Position numbers and translations under genes: made by a program. The notes under the pieces are model-generated. The model was not told the DNA's origin. It was given only the letters and a program-made list of their open reading frames with translations, and searched no databases. 60,574 nucleotides of DNA from Planctomycetota bacterium (GTDB lineage Bacteria; Planctomycetota; PUPC01; DSUN01): positions 1 to 60,574 of the forward strand of contig VGYW01000002.1 of NCBI GenBank assembly GCA_016872875.1, given 5' to 3'. Of this stretch, positions 23,661 through 31,476 are shown in pieces. How positions within the stretch are numbered: position 1 is the stretch's first letter; each line of letters starts with the position of its first letter.

Positions 23661-24284
23661 ATGGCGAAATGGTTGGCCTGTTGCGCGGTGGTTGTGCTGG
23701 TTGCCCCGGCTTTCGCCGCCGAGGCGGAGGAGGGCTTCGTGCCTATCTTCAACGGCAAGGACCTCACGGGCTGGGAGGGCGATGCGAAGCTGTGGGTCGT
23801 GGAAGACGGGGTGCTCATCGGCCGCTCGCCGGGGATCAAGTACAACGACTTCCTGGCAACGACGAAGAGCTATGGGGACTTCGTGCTGCGCCTCCAGGTG
23901 AAGCTGGTGGAGAACAAGGGGAACAGCGGGGTGCAGTTCCGCTCGAAGCGCGTGCCGCCCCCGAGCCATGAGGTCTCCGGCTACCAGGCCGACATCGCGG
24001 TCGGCTGGTGGGGCAAGCTCTACGACGAGGCCCGACGCAACAAGGTCCTCGCAGGCCCGAAGGATGAGGACCTCAAGAAGGCCCTTAAGCCCGGCGACTG
24101 GAACGACTATGAGGTGGAGGCCATCGGGAACAAGGTGAAGCTGGCCATCAACGGCGTGACGACGGTGGACTACACGGAGGCCGACGAGAAGATCGCCCGC
24201 GAGGGCATCATCGCCGTGCAGATCCACTCAGGCGGGCCGATGGAGGTCCAGTTCCGAAACCTCCGAATCAAGGAAGTCAAGTAG
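23661..24284 (+). CDS. DUF1080 (3-keto-disaccharide hydrolase-like) secreted protein
   Basis: 207 residues from the ATG after AAAGGAGAG. Signal peptide AKWLACCAVVVLVAPAFAAE. A single DUF1080 jelly-roll follows: FVPIFNGKDLTGWEG, LWVVEDGVLIGRS, NSGVQFRSKRV, GDWNDYEVEAIGNKVKLAIN and GGPMEVQFRNLRIKEV. Members hydrolyse 3-ketoglycosides or bind glycans and are expanded in Planctomycetota. Periplasmic or extracellular. Confidence 0.9.
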   Translation: MAKWLACCAVVVLVAPAFAAEAEEGFVPIFNGKDLTGWEGDAKLWVVEDGVLIGRSPGIKYNDFLATTKSYGDFVLRLQVKLVENKGNSGVQFRSKRVPPPSHEVSGYQADIAVGWWGKLYDEARRNKVLAGPKDEDLKKALKPGDWNDYEVEAIGNKVKLAINGVTTVDYTEADEKIAREGIIAVQIHSGGPMEVQFRNLRIKEVK

Positions 24285-24287
24285 CTG

Positions 24288-24355
24288 CGGGCCACGAGCC
24301 GCGAGCGACGAGCTTAAGAGGCTCGCGGCCCGAAGCTCATTGCTCGCGGCTGACT
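24288..24355. repeat. Heptamer hairpin (gccacga / gctcgcg words)
   Basis: Words gccacga, gccgcga, gcgacga on the left and gctcgcg, gcccgaa, gctcatt, gctcgcg on the right, filling the gap before the next gene. Confidence 0.75.
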
Positions 24356-24360
24356 CCACG

Positions 24361-25365
24361 ATGAGCGCAATGGCACACAATGCGTCTGCCGGCCCCGAAT
24401 CCCCCGCCGCGCAGCTCAAGCGGTCGGCGCGCACCGCGGCGGCTTGGTTCTGGGCCAACGTGACGGCGGGCGCCTTCGGCGTCTGGGCCGTCGGCGAGGT
24501 TTTCAGGGACATGCACAGCCTCACGGCCATCTGCTTTCTGGTGCCGACCTCGCTGAGCGCCGCGGCGCTCCTGATTGCGGCGCTCCTGGCCTTCGCCTGC
24601 GGCTGCCGCCGCGTGGCGCTCGCCGCCGCGGTTCTCTGGCTCTTCCCTGCCTTCTGGCTCTTCTTCGTCGAGAACCAGTGGGTGCGGCCGAGCCCGCGGG
24701 GCGACCCCGCCCGCGCCCTCCGCCTGGTCCACTGGAACGTCGGCCCGATCACGAACAGGGCGGAGGTGATCGTGAAGCACCTCAAGCCCATCGGGGCCGA
24801 CGCCTACGTGCTCTCGGAGATGTTCAACCCCGTCGTGTCGAGCCAGATCGCCGCGGCGCTGGGCAGCGACTACACGGTCTGCCACGTCCGCCAGATCGCC
24901 GTGCTCGCGCGCGGCGCGCTGAAGCTCCACGAGCGCGACGAGCGCATGCCCAGCCGCGTCTACACCATCGAATGGGGATCCAGCTTCGGGCGAGTCCTGC
25001 TCATGACCGTGGACCTGCCGAGCCGCCCCATCTACTCGCGCGCGCCCTGGCTCCAGCAGGTCCACGAGCGGATAACGTATCTGAGGCCCGACCTTGTGGT
25101 GGGCGACTTCAACGCGCGGCGGCGCGCGCACTACCTGGGCAGGCCGCCCAAGGGCTACGCCCACGCCTACGACGAGGCGGGACGCGGCTGGTGCTATTCG
25201 TGGCCCGACGCCTTTCCGCTGTGGGACATTGACCAGTGCATCATCGGCCCGCGCGTCCGCGCCATCCGCTACGAGATCGCGCCCACGGGGGCCAGCGACC
25301 ACAGGCTCCAGTGGCTCGAGTTCTCCATCGCCCCGCCTCCCCAGGGGCCATCTTCCGTCCCTTAG
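24361..25365 (+). CDS. Membrane-anchored endonuclease/exonuclease/phosphatase (EEP) family protein
   Basis: 334 residues from the ATG at 24361 (a TTG at 24340 is in frame but sits in a repeat). Two or three N-terminal hydrophobic segments (about 25-115), then an EEP domain: LRLVHWNVGPITNRAEV, ADAYVLSEMFN (metal-binding Glu), VVGDFNARRR, and the terminal SDHRLQW motif with catalytic Asp-His. Such proteins are phosphodiesterases; the substrate here is unknown. The active site would face the periplasm or cytoplasm depending on helix count. Confidence 0.82.
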   Translation: MSAMAHNASAGPESPAAQLKRSARTAAAWFWANVTAGAFGVWAVGEVFRDMHSLTAICFLVPTSLSAAALLIAALLAFACGCRRVALAAAVLWLFPAFWLFFVENQWVRPSPRGDPARALRLVHWNVGPITNRAEVIVKHLKPIGADAYVLSEMFNPVVSSQIAAALGSDYTVCHVRQIAVLARGALKLHERDERMPSRVYTIEWGSSFGRVLLMTVDLPSRPIYSRAPWLQQVHERITYLRPDLVVGDFNARRRAHYLGRPPKGYAHAYDEAGRGWCYSWPDAFPLWDIDQCIIGPRVRAIRYEIAPTGASDHRLQWLEFSIAPPPQGPSSVP

Positions 25366-25515
25366 GTCCCTGAGGTCCCTGTGCTACAAACATGCAGAAT
25401 CTTGTTTTCCGGAAAGATTCTTCCTCCGCGTTTGGTTGCGGCTTGCCGCGATGGGGTCCCTGTGGTCCCTTGTCGAATGAAGGGACCACAGGGACCACAG
25501 GGACCTCAGGGACCG
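25365..25515. repeat. Nonamer hairpin (ggtccctga / gggaccaca words), interrupted
   Basis: Left arm ggtccctga/ggtccctgt words at 25365-25380 and 25456-25475; right arm gggaccaca, gggaccaca, gggacctca at about 25483-25515. The left arm is split by the 77-bp element at 25379-25455. Confidence 0.85.
25379..25455. repeat. 77-bp dispersed element, copy 2
   Basis: Identical to 2343-2419 and inserted inside a nonamer array, which continues on both sides. Confidence 0.95.
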
Positions 25516-25537
25516 AGGGGCCATCAGGAGCATCGTC

Positions 25538-28500
25538 TTGGCCGCCCGGCTGGCAGGTTGGCTGTGTCTTGTGGCGTCGGCCGCCCTGAGCGTGGAGCAC
25601 CCGCTCCTCGTCCACTTCCGCGACCAGCCTGATGGCTCTCTCATCCGCCAGCTCGAGCCGCCGGCCGCCGCGCCGAAGCTGCTCGACGGGTTGGTTCTGC
25701 GCCAGGAGAGCCGCTGGCTGCCTGAGCTCGGCTTCGTCCTCATCGAGAGCACGCTTGTCAACCAGGGCAAGGAGCCCGCGAAGCTCGAAAGCGTGCCTAT
25801 CGCCAACTGGACTTTTCGGGTCGGGTCGGCGGCAGATTCCGGCTACAGGCCCCTGGCCTACCGCAACGACGCCTGGTACGGCTCGACCTACTGGACCGGC
25901 CCCGACTGGACCCGCGTGGGCCGCGACTGGCAGCACCCCGGCCAGGACACGCCGAGCCTCCGCCGCTTCACCTGTCCCCGCGATGGCAAAGTCACCATCA
26001 CGGGCCGCGTCGCCAAGGCCCACGTGGACCCCAAGACCGATGGCGTCCGCGTGATCATTCGCCACTCTCCCTCCCTCTCCCTCGGGGAGAGGGCCGGGGT
26101 GAGGGTGCTTGAGCAGGAGAAGACCCTCTGGCAGGCCGAGATTGACGGCGGCGACGCGAAGGGTGTCGAGCCGAAGCTGACCCTCGACGTCCGCAAGGGC
26201 GACGCCCTCCGCTTCATCGTCCACAAGCGCGGCCAGATCTTCTGCGACACCACCCGCTGGGACCCCCTCATCGCCTACGCCGACGGCGAGTCCTTCCTCG
26301 CCTCCAAGGGCTTCTCGACCCAGAAGCAGGGCGAGGGCGGCTGGTCGTACGAGATGGAGGGCGGCCCGCGCGAGGCGACCGGGCTGCCCACGATCTACAG
26401 CTTCCTCAGACATGTGGGCTCACTCCTCATACGCCCGCTGAAGCCGGAGGGCGGCGAGGGCTTCGAGGACGACTACGATCTCCCGCTCTTCGTGGTTGCC
26501 GAAGGGGCTGATCGTAGCGGCTTAGTGCTGTTTCCTGGGCCCAGACAGAACTGGAGGATGCGAGTCAGCATGGCCAGGGACGGGCGCCTAAGCATGGAGC
26601 TCTTTAGCAGGCCTTGGGAAGCACTCAAGATGCTGAAGCCGGGCGAGTCCCAGCGACTGCCGAGGCTCTACCTCGGCGCTTACCGTGGTTCCTGGCTTGT
26701 GGGCATGGCGAAGCTCCAGCGGCTGATCGACTCCAAAGAGCACTGCCCTGACTTGCCAGAACACCTTCCCCGGACTCGCACCCCGTACTACGACGAGGCG
26801 ATGCTCCAGTCAGAATGGTACCAGGAGGACGGAACTCCGCGTCGCGTTTCCTGGCGCGATGCCGCGGTGCGCCAAGTAGAGAAGTCGTGCCTGCTGTTGG
26901 CCGATCTGCGCCGTGAACAGCCCCCGGGTTTCTTGGCCAAGGAAGCCACCTATCTCGCCGAGCTTGCAGTGTGGGCAGCGAACCCCGAGAGCTACGTGAT
27001 GGCAGCCTCCTGGCCATACCAAGCCGCGCGCTCGCTCAAACGCCAGATCGCTCTCGCTAATCCCCTGTTTCCCCGCGCCCCGCTCCTCTTCGTCAAGCGC
27101 GTGCCGACGAGCTACAGCCATCTGGTGATGCAGTACTTCGGCTGGCGGGCGAGGCCGGGCGGGGGACTCTTCGTGCTCGAGGAGCCGGGACGGTCGCTCA
27201 AGACGCGCCGCCTCTTCGATGCGTCGTCGGGCAATGTGCTGGAGCCGCGGCTGTCCTATGATGCCAGGCGGGTTGTCTTCTCCTACTCGAAGTGCACGAA
27301 GGAAGACCCCTTCTACCACCTCTATGAGATGAACGTTGACGGGACGGGGCTGCGGCAACTGACGAGCGGGGAGTTCGAGGACCTGATGCCGTGCTATCTG
27401 CCCGACGGGGGAATCGTGTTCTCATCCACGCGGCGGCGGGGCCACGCCCGCTGCTTCGGCGGACAGTTCGGCCCCCGTTGGCACGTCTACACGCTCCACC
27501 GAATGGATGCCGATGGCTCGAACATCAGGACGCTCTCGTTCCACGAGACCAACGAGTGGTTCCCCACCGTCGCCCCAAGCGGCCACATCCTCTACAGCCG
27601 CTGGGACTACGTGGACCGCCATCCCGTGCTCCACCAGAACCTGTGGGCGTGCCGGCCCGACGGCACGAACCCCGTGGCCCTCTGGGGCAACCACACGGAG
27701 ACGCCCCACTGCACCTTCCAGCTTCAGCCCATCCCCGGCACGTCGAAGGCCGTGTTCACCGCCTCGGCGCACCACTCGATCACGGGCGGCTCGATTGCCA
27801 TCGTGGACACGCGGCTGGGGAACAACGGCGAGCACGCGCTCACGCGGATCACGCCGGAGGTGCGTTTCCCCGAGGCTGAGGGCGGCATCAGGGAATACTA
27901 CGATTCGCCCTGGCCCCTCTCCGAAGACTACTTCCTCGTCGGCTACAGCCCCAAGCCGCTCGTGATGGAGCCTGGGGCCAACGACCCCGCCGCGCTCGGC
28001 ATCTACCTGCTCGACCGCTGGGGCAGCCGCGAGCTGCTCTACCGCGACCCCGAGATAGGCTGTAGCAACCCCATCCCCATCGTCCCGCGTCCAGTCCCAC
28101 CAGTCCTCCCCGACCTCATGGCTCCCGGTGGCACAGGCCTCCGGCCTGTGGGGACCACAGGCGGGACGCCTGTGCCACCCCGTTCGTCAGCCGAGATGGT
28201 GCTCCTCGACGTGTACGAGGGGCTGGGTGACGTGCCCCGCGGCACCATCAAGGCGTTACGCATCGTGCAGATTCTCCCGAAGACCACGCCCGTGGCCGAC
28301 GCGCCCCGCATCGGCCTCGCGGGGCAGGAGCCGGCGAGGGCCGTCCTCGGCACCGTGCCCGTCGAGCCCGACGGCTCCGCCTACTTCACCCTGCCCGCCC
28401 GCAAGCCGGTCTACTTCCAGGCCCTCGACGCCGACGGCTTCGCCGTGCAGAGCATGCGCTCGATCACCTACGCTCAGCCGGGCGAGCGGACGGCTTGCAC

Positions 28501-29062
28501 CGGCTGCCACGAGCACAGGATGACAGCGCCTCCGAGCCGCACGCCCCAGGCACTGCTGCGTGCGCCCTCGGCGATTCAGCCCGGCCCCGACGGCACGCGG
28601 CCTTTCTCATTCGTCCGCCTCGTCCAGCCCATCCTCGACAAGCACTGCGTCAAATGCCACTCTGTGGGCGGGGCGTCTCTGCCCCGCGTTCTTCCCAAGG
28701 GCCTCGACTTCACGGGAACTCCCCACGACGGCTTCACGCGGAGCTATTGGGCGCTCTGCGGCGGTCTCACCTTTTGGCACGGGGGCACGAACGCCAAGAA
28801 CGCCGCCGAAGCCCTCGTGCCCCGCTACGGCGGCTGGAACCCCGTCCACCGCACCGAGCCTGGCGGCGCCTACGGCGCCCGCGGCAGCCGCCTGATGAAG
28901 GCCCTCCTCAAGTGCCCGGGCGCTGCTCGCCCGCCCGCCGACGACCTCGCCCGCCTGGCCCTCTGGATTGACCTTAACGCCGTCTTCTACGGCGTCTACG
29001 ACCCCGCGGCCCAGGCCCGCCAGCTCCGCGGCGAGGCCGTCCTAATGCCCGAGGTTCAGTGA
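25538..29062 (+). CDS. Large secreted PD40-propeller/cytochrome-c protein (hydrazine-synthase-alpha-like class)
   Basis: 1174 residues from a TTG preceded by AGGAG. Signal peptide ARLAGWLCLVASAALS. N-terminal half is beta-rich and unassigned. From about 560 come TolB/PD40-type blades (YDARRVVFSYSKC, LPDGGIVFSSTRR and PSGHILYSRWDYVD). C-terminal heme sites are CTGCHEH (987) and CVKCHSV (1037). Similar propeller-cytochrome proteins carry the HZS-alpha middle domain and are common in planctomycete polysaccharide loci, with no proven hydrazine role. Three repeat-derived inserts lie in frame (26065, 28128, 28664). Periplasmic. Confidence 0.78.
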   Translation: MAARLAGWLCLVASAALSVEHPLLVHFRDQPDGSLIRQLEPPAAAPKLLDGLVLRQESRWLPELGFVLIESTLVNQGKEPAKLESVPIANWTFRVGSAADSGYRPLAYRNDAWYGSTYWTGPDWTRVGRDWQHPGQDTPSLRRFTCPRDGKVTITGRVAKAHVDPKTDGVRVIIRHSPSLSLGERAGVRVLEQEKTLWQAEIDGGDAKGVEPKLTLDVRKGDALRFIVHKRGQIFCDTTRWDPLIAYADGESFLASKGFSTQKQGEGGWSYEMEGGPREATGLPTIYSFLRHVGSLLIRPLKPEGGEGFEDDYDLPLFVVAEGADRSGLVLFPGPRQNWRMRVSMARDGRLSMELFSRPWEALKMLKPGESQRLPRLYLGAYRGSWLVGMAKLQRLIDSKEHCPDLPEHLPRTRTPYYDEAMLQSEWYQEDGTPRRVSWRDAAVRQVEKSCLLLADLRREQPPGFLAKEATYLAELAVWAANPESYVMAASWPYQAARSLKRQIALANPLFPRAPLLFVKRVPTSYSHLVMQYFGWRARPGGGLFVLEEPGRSLKTRRLFDASSGNVLEPRLSYDARRVVFSYSKCTKEDPFYHLYEMNVDGTGLRQLTSGEFEDLMPCYLPDGGIVFSSTRRRGHARCFGGQFGPRWHVYTLHRMDADGSNIRTLSFHETNEWFPTVAPSGHILYSRWDYVDRHPVLHQNLWACRPDGTNPVALWGNHTETPHCTFQLQPIPGTSKAVFTASAHHSITGGSIAIVDTRLGNNGEHALTRITPEVRFPEAEGGIREYYDSPWPLSEDYFLVGYSPKPLVMEPGANDPAALGIYLLDRWGSRELLYRDPEIGCSNPIPIVPRPVPPVLPDLMAPGGTGLRPVGTTGGTPVPPRSSAEMVLLDVYEGLGDVPRGTIKALRIVQILPKTTPVADAPRIGLAGQEPARAVLGTVPVEPDGSAYFTLPARKPVYFQALDADGFAVQSMRSITYAQPGERTACTGCHEHRMTAPPSRTPQALLRAPSAIQPGPDGTRPFSFVRLVQPILDKHCVKCHSVGGASLPRVLPKGLDFTGTPHDGFTRSYWALCGGLTFWHGGTNAKNAAEALVPRYGGWNPVHRTEPGGAYGARGSRLMKALLKCPGAARPPADDLARLALWIDLNAVFYGVYDPAAQARQLRGEAVLMPEVQ
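26065..26106. repeat. In-frame palindromic insert 1 (ctccctc/gaggg type)
   Basis: The left arm ctctccctccctctccctc pairs with ggggagagggccggggtgag. The sequence type is widespread in bacterial genomes as an intergenic repeat, but here it is read as protein. Confidence 0.75.
28128..28182. repeat. In-frame palindromic insert 2 (ggcacaggc.. type)
   Basis: Two nested palindromes with caggcctccggcctg and caggcgggacgcctg cores, read as GTGLRPVGTTGGTPVPP. Related to 23050-23074 and 59494-59561. Confidence 0.8.
28664..28688. repeat. In-frame palindromic insert 3 (gcggggcgtctctgccccgc)
   Basis: Read as VGGASLPR directly after the second heme motif. The same core occurs at 58979 and, inverted, at 60277. 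Confidence 0.8.
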
Positions 29063-29144
29063 GATTCTCTTGCTCATTCCTGTGACGACAAGCGTCCCGC
29101 CTGTCATACGGTCCCAGATGACCTCCAGGTACTCCAAGCGCGCG

Positions 29145-29173
29145 TTGACAGGCCCAGCGGCAGTCAGTACCAT
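29145..29173 (+). promoter_or_regulatory. Promoter of the single-span protein gene
   Basis: TTGACA, 17 nt, TACCAT, about 48 nt before the start, with GAGAGGAGG between. Confidence 0.65.
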
Positions 29174-29220
29174 GCACTGCAGGAGGCGTCGCAGGCCCAA
29201 CCGGAGAGAGGAGGCGTGTC

Positions 29221-29934
29221 ATGACGACTGAGGGGCGATCGAACGCCTTTGAGGCGGGGCGACGACATGCGACTCCGCTGGTCCGCGAGGGGCCCTCACA
29301 AGGACAACGCTCGGTGACGCTACTAGCGTGGGCCGCGCTATGCGTGGCAATGCTTGCGCTGGTGTTAAGCATCATTGCGCTGGCGCGCGGACGCAGCTAC
29401 AACCCGGATGACTGGATTGATGCGAGCTGGCGCGCCCGGGGAAGGTACACGCAGCAGATGACGGACGAGATAGACAAGGCCCTCAAGGCCCCCGTGCCCA
29501 CGGCGCCGCAAGCTCCTGGGGCGGAGGTTACATCCATGGAGCTGCTCGAGAGGGTGAAAAGGGCGTGCGCCCCCGGCCTCACCGACTTGCAGCGGGCGCT
29601 GCCCATCGATGAGTTGAAGGGAAGGAGCGCACGCCTGGAATGCGTTGTAGATGAGGTGGGGTCTGGCATGAGCGACCCATCGACGGCCGTTCTGCATGCC
29701 CACTTGGTTGGCACCCCCCTGAAGTTTTCACATGACCTAGAGAATGGGAAGCCCAGTCGAGAGTGGCAATTCCGCGTCCAGGCAGAGACCAAGATTCCAA
29801 AGGAAAAGGCCGCCAGACTCCGTAGGACGGACGTTGTCACACTGTCTGGGAGGATCGACCGTGTGATCGGTCCCACATTCAGCGTTGACGGCGTCTTGAC
29901 GATAATTCTCAACTGGCCCGACTGGCCGCTGTAG
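29221..29934 (+). CDS. Single-span membrane protein of unknown function
   Basis: 237 residues. Short cytoplasmic N-terminus, membrane helix about 32-56 (VTLLAWAALCVAMLALVLSI), then an extracytoplasmic region. The C-terminal 100 residues (GRSARLECVVDEVG, FRVQAETKIPKEKA, VVTLSGRIDRVI) suggest a small beta-barrel domain such as an OB-like fold, but no family is recognised. It has a good promoter and GAGGAGG ribosome site, and no operon partner. Codon use looks less GC-biased than its neighbours. Confidence 0.65.
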   Translation: MTTEGRSNAFEAGRRHATPLVREGPSQGQRSVTLLAWAALCVAMLALVLSIIALARGRSYNPDDWIDASWRARGRYTQQMTDEIDKALKAPVPTAPQAPGAEVTSMELLERVKRACAPGLTDLQRALPIDELKGRSARLECVVDEVGSGMSDPSTAVLHAHLVGTPLKFSHDLENGKPSREWQFRVQAETKIPKEKAARLRRTDVVTLSGRIDRVIGPTFSVDGVLTIILNWPDWPL

Positions 29935-30031
29935 CAGTTCAGGGTCCTGTGCCATCGGGCCGCTGCACGGCTGCATTCTCCCCGCTGACGATCTCGCCCG
30001 ACGTGCAGTGACCCTTCGCAGGAGTCCGCAT

Positions 30032-30907
30032 GTGCTCATTGACATCCACGTCCACGCGATCGTGCGTCCTGGCCCGCCGCGGCCCAACGGCGAGACGTTT
30101 GCCACGCCGGAGGAACTCATCGCCATGCACGATGCCCGCGGCATCCGCCTGGGCGTCATCCTGCCCGGCGGCGCACCCGAGTGCGCCCATCACCACCTCT
30201 CGGAGGATGAATGCCTCGGCATCGTCGCCGCCCATCCCGGCCGCTTCGTGCCCTTCTGCAACCCCGACCCGCGGATGCTCACGAACTCGCCCGAGGCCAA
30301 CTTCACGCCGATGCTCGAACACTACAAGAGCCGCGGGTGCAGGGGCGTGGGCGAGGTGTGCGCCAACCTGCCCCTCGACGACCCCCGCGTGCTGAACTTC
30401 CTCGCCCACTGCGAGGCCTGCCGCCTCCCCGTGACCTTCCACATGGCCACTCAGATCGGCGGCACATACGGCCTCTTCGACGAGCTTGGTCTGCCGCGCC
30501 TCGAAGCCGCGCTGAACCGGTTCCCGAAGCTCAGCTTCCTCGGCCACTCCCAGCCCTTCTGGGCCGAGATCAGCGGCGACGTGACGGAGGCGGCGCGCGG
30601 CGGCTACCCCGCGGGGCCGGTCACCGAGAGGGGCCGCGTGGTCGAGCTGATGCGAAGTTGTCCCAACCTCTGCGGCGACCTGTCGGCCGGCAGTGGCTAC
30701 AACGCCGTCAGCCGCGACCCCGCCTTCGGCCACCGCTTCCTCGAGGAGTTCCAGGACCGCCTGTTCTTCGGCACCGACATCTGCGCGCCGACGAACCAGA
30801 CGCCGCTGGTGGACTTCCTGCGCGCGGCGGTCGAGGGCGGCTGCACCTCGCGCGAAGCGTATGAGAAGATCGGTTGGAGGAATGCCGAACGGCTGCTCGG
30901 CCTTTAG
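30032..30907 (+). CDS. Amidohydrolase-2 family (TIM-barrel metal-dependent hydrolase)
   Basis: 291 residues from the GTG at 30032, chosen for the GGAG eight bases before it; a GTG at 30008 is in frame. N-terminal metal motif LIDIHVHA, then VTFHMATQIGG, LSFLGHSQPFWAE and the late Asp in LFFGTDICAP. This matches the amidohydrolase_2 branch (decarboxylase/lactonase-like enzymes). Substrate unknown. No signal peptide. Confidence 0.85.
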   Translation: MLIDIHVHAIVRPGPPRPNGETFATPEELIAMHDARGIRLGVILPGGAPECAHHHLSEDECLGIVAAHPGRFVPFCNPDPRMLTNSPEANFTPMLEHYKSRGCRGVGEVCANLPLDDPRVLNFLAHCEACRLPVTFHMATQIGGTYGLFDELGLPRLEAALNRFPKLSFLGHSQPFWAEISGDVTEAARGGYPAGPVTERGRVVELMRSCPNLCGDLSAGSGYNAVSRDPAFGHRFLEEFQDRLFFGTDICAPTNQTPLVDFLRAAVEGGCTSREAYEKIGWRNAERLLGL

Positions 30908-30916
30908 GGGAGCCGG

Positions 30917-31333
30917 TCAGAAGCAGTCGGCCACCCACTTGCCGCCGTGCTCTGGGTTGCCGATGACCTGTTGGCTCTTGGGGTCAATCACGAAATCGAG
31001 GGCCTCAAGCAGAAGGACCCCCGCTAGCGGCGGGGTGCCTTTGCGGTTCTCCATGATGGGCATGGGGAGCTCCCTGCCGTTCAGTTCCACCCGCGCGCCT
31101 TCGAAGAGCCGACGCTTCGCTGGGCCGTTGGCAGTTCGGATTGGGACCTCTCTGAGGAAGATGAGCCCGAGCTTCTCGATGTCGGCCGGCGGGAGAGAGA
31201 CGAAGGTCGCCCCAGTGTCCACCACGGCCTCGACCCCGATGCGGCGTACGGCGGACTTGGGGATGAGGCCCTCTGCGGCCTTCGCCAGGTCATGCGAATT
31301 GGTCACCTTGAGTTTCACCGAGGTCCTGCCCAC
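30917..31333 (-). CDS. Retropepsin-like aspartyl protease family protein
   Basis: 138 residues from the GTG at 31333, preceded by AGGAG at ideal spacing (a GTG at 31351 is also in frame). The clan AA signature AVVDTGATFVSLPPADIEKLG has the catalytic Asp-Thr-Gly. The flap and second strand region are VPIRTANGPAKRR and GVLLLEALDFVIDP. Single-domain, no signal peptide, so it would dimerise to form the active site. Physiological substrate unknown. Convergent with the amidohydrolase gene, 9 nt apart. Confidence 0.85.
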   Translation of the reverse strand: MGRTSVKLKVTNSHDLAKAAEGLIPKSAVRRIGVEAVVDTGATFVSLPPADIEKLGLIFLREVPIRTANGPAKRRLFEGARVELNGRELPMPIMENRKGTPPLAGVLLLEALDFVIDPKSQQVIGNPEHGGKWVADCF

Positions 31334-31366
31334 GGGGACACTCCTATCCACCTTCTTCCCTTCGTC

Positions 31367-31395
31367 CTTATACCACGTTTTCTTCCGGACTGCAA
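31367..31395 (-). promoter_or_regulatory. Promoter of the retropepsin-like gene
   Basis: Minus-strand TTGCAG, 17 nt, TATAAG, ending about 34 nt before the start. Confidence 0.55.
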
Positions 31396-31409
31396 GCGGT
31401 CGTCGCCGC

Positions 31410-31437
31410 TTGCGCGGGGGCTACGAGCGCATATAAT
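31410..31437 (+). promoter_or_regulatory. Promoter of the sugar isomerase gene
   Basis: TTGCGC, 16 nt, TATAAT, 40 nt before the start and back-to-back with the minus-strand promoter. Confidence 0.6.
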
Positions 31438-31476
31438 GGTGCGCATGGACGGGAGGAGTGGTGAAGGAGACTCGCG

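Noticed and set aside
24340..24360. Upstream TTG start for the EEP protein
   Set aside because: It lies within a heptamer hairpin; the ATG at 24361 is more likely.
25538..29062. True hydrazine synthase and hence an anammox bacterium
   Set aside because: The propeller-diheme architecture is widespread in heterotrophic Planctomycetota; no hydrazine synthase beta/gamma or hydrazine dehydrogenase genes are nearby.
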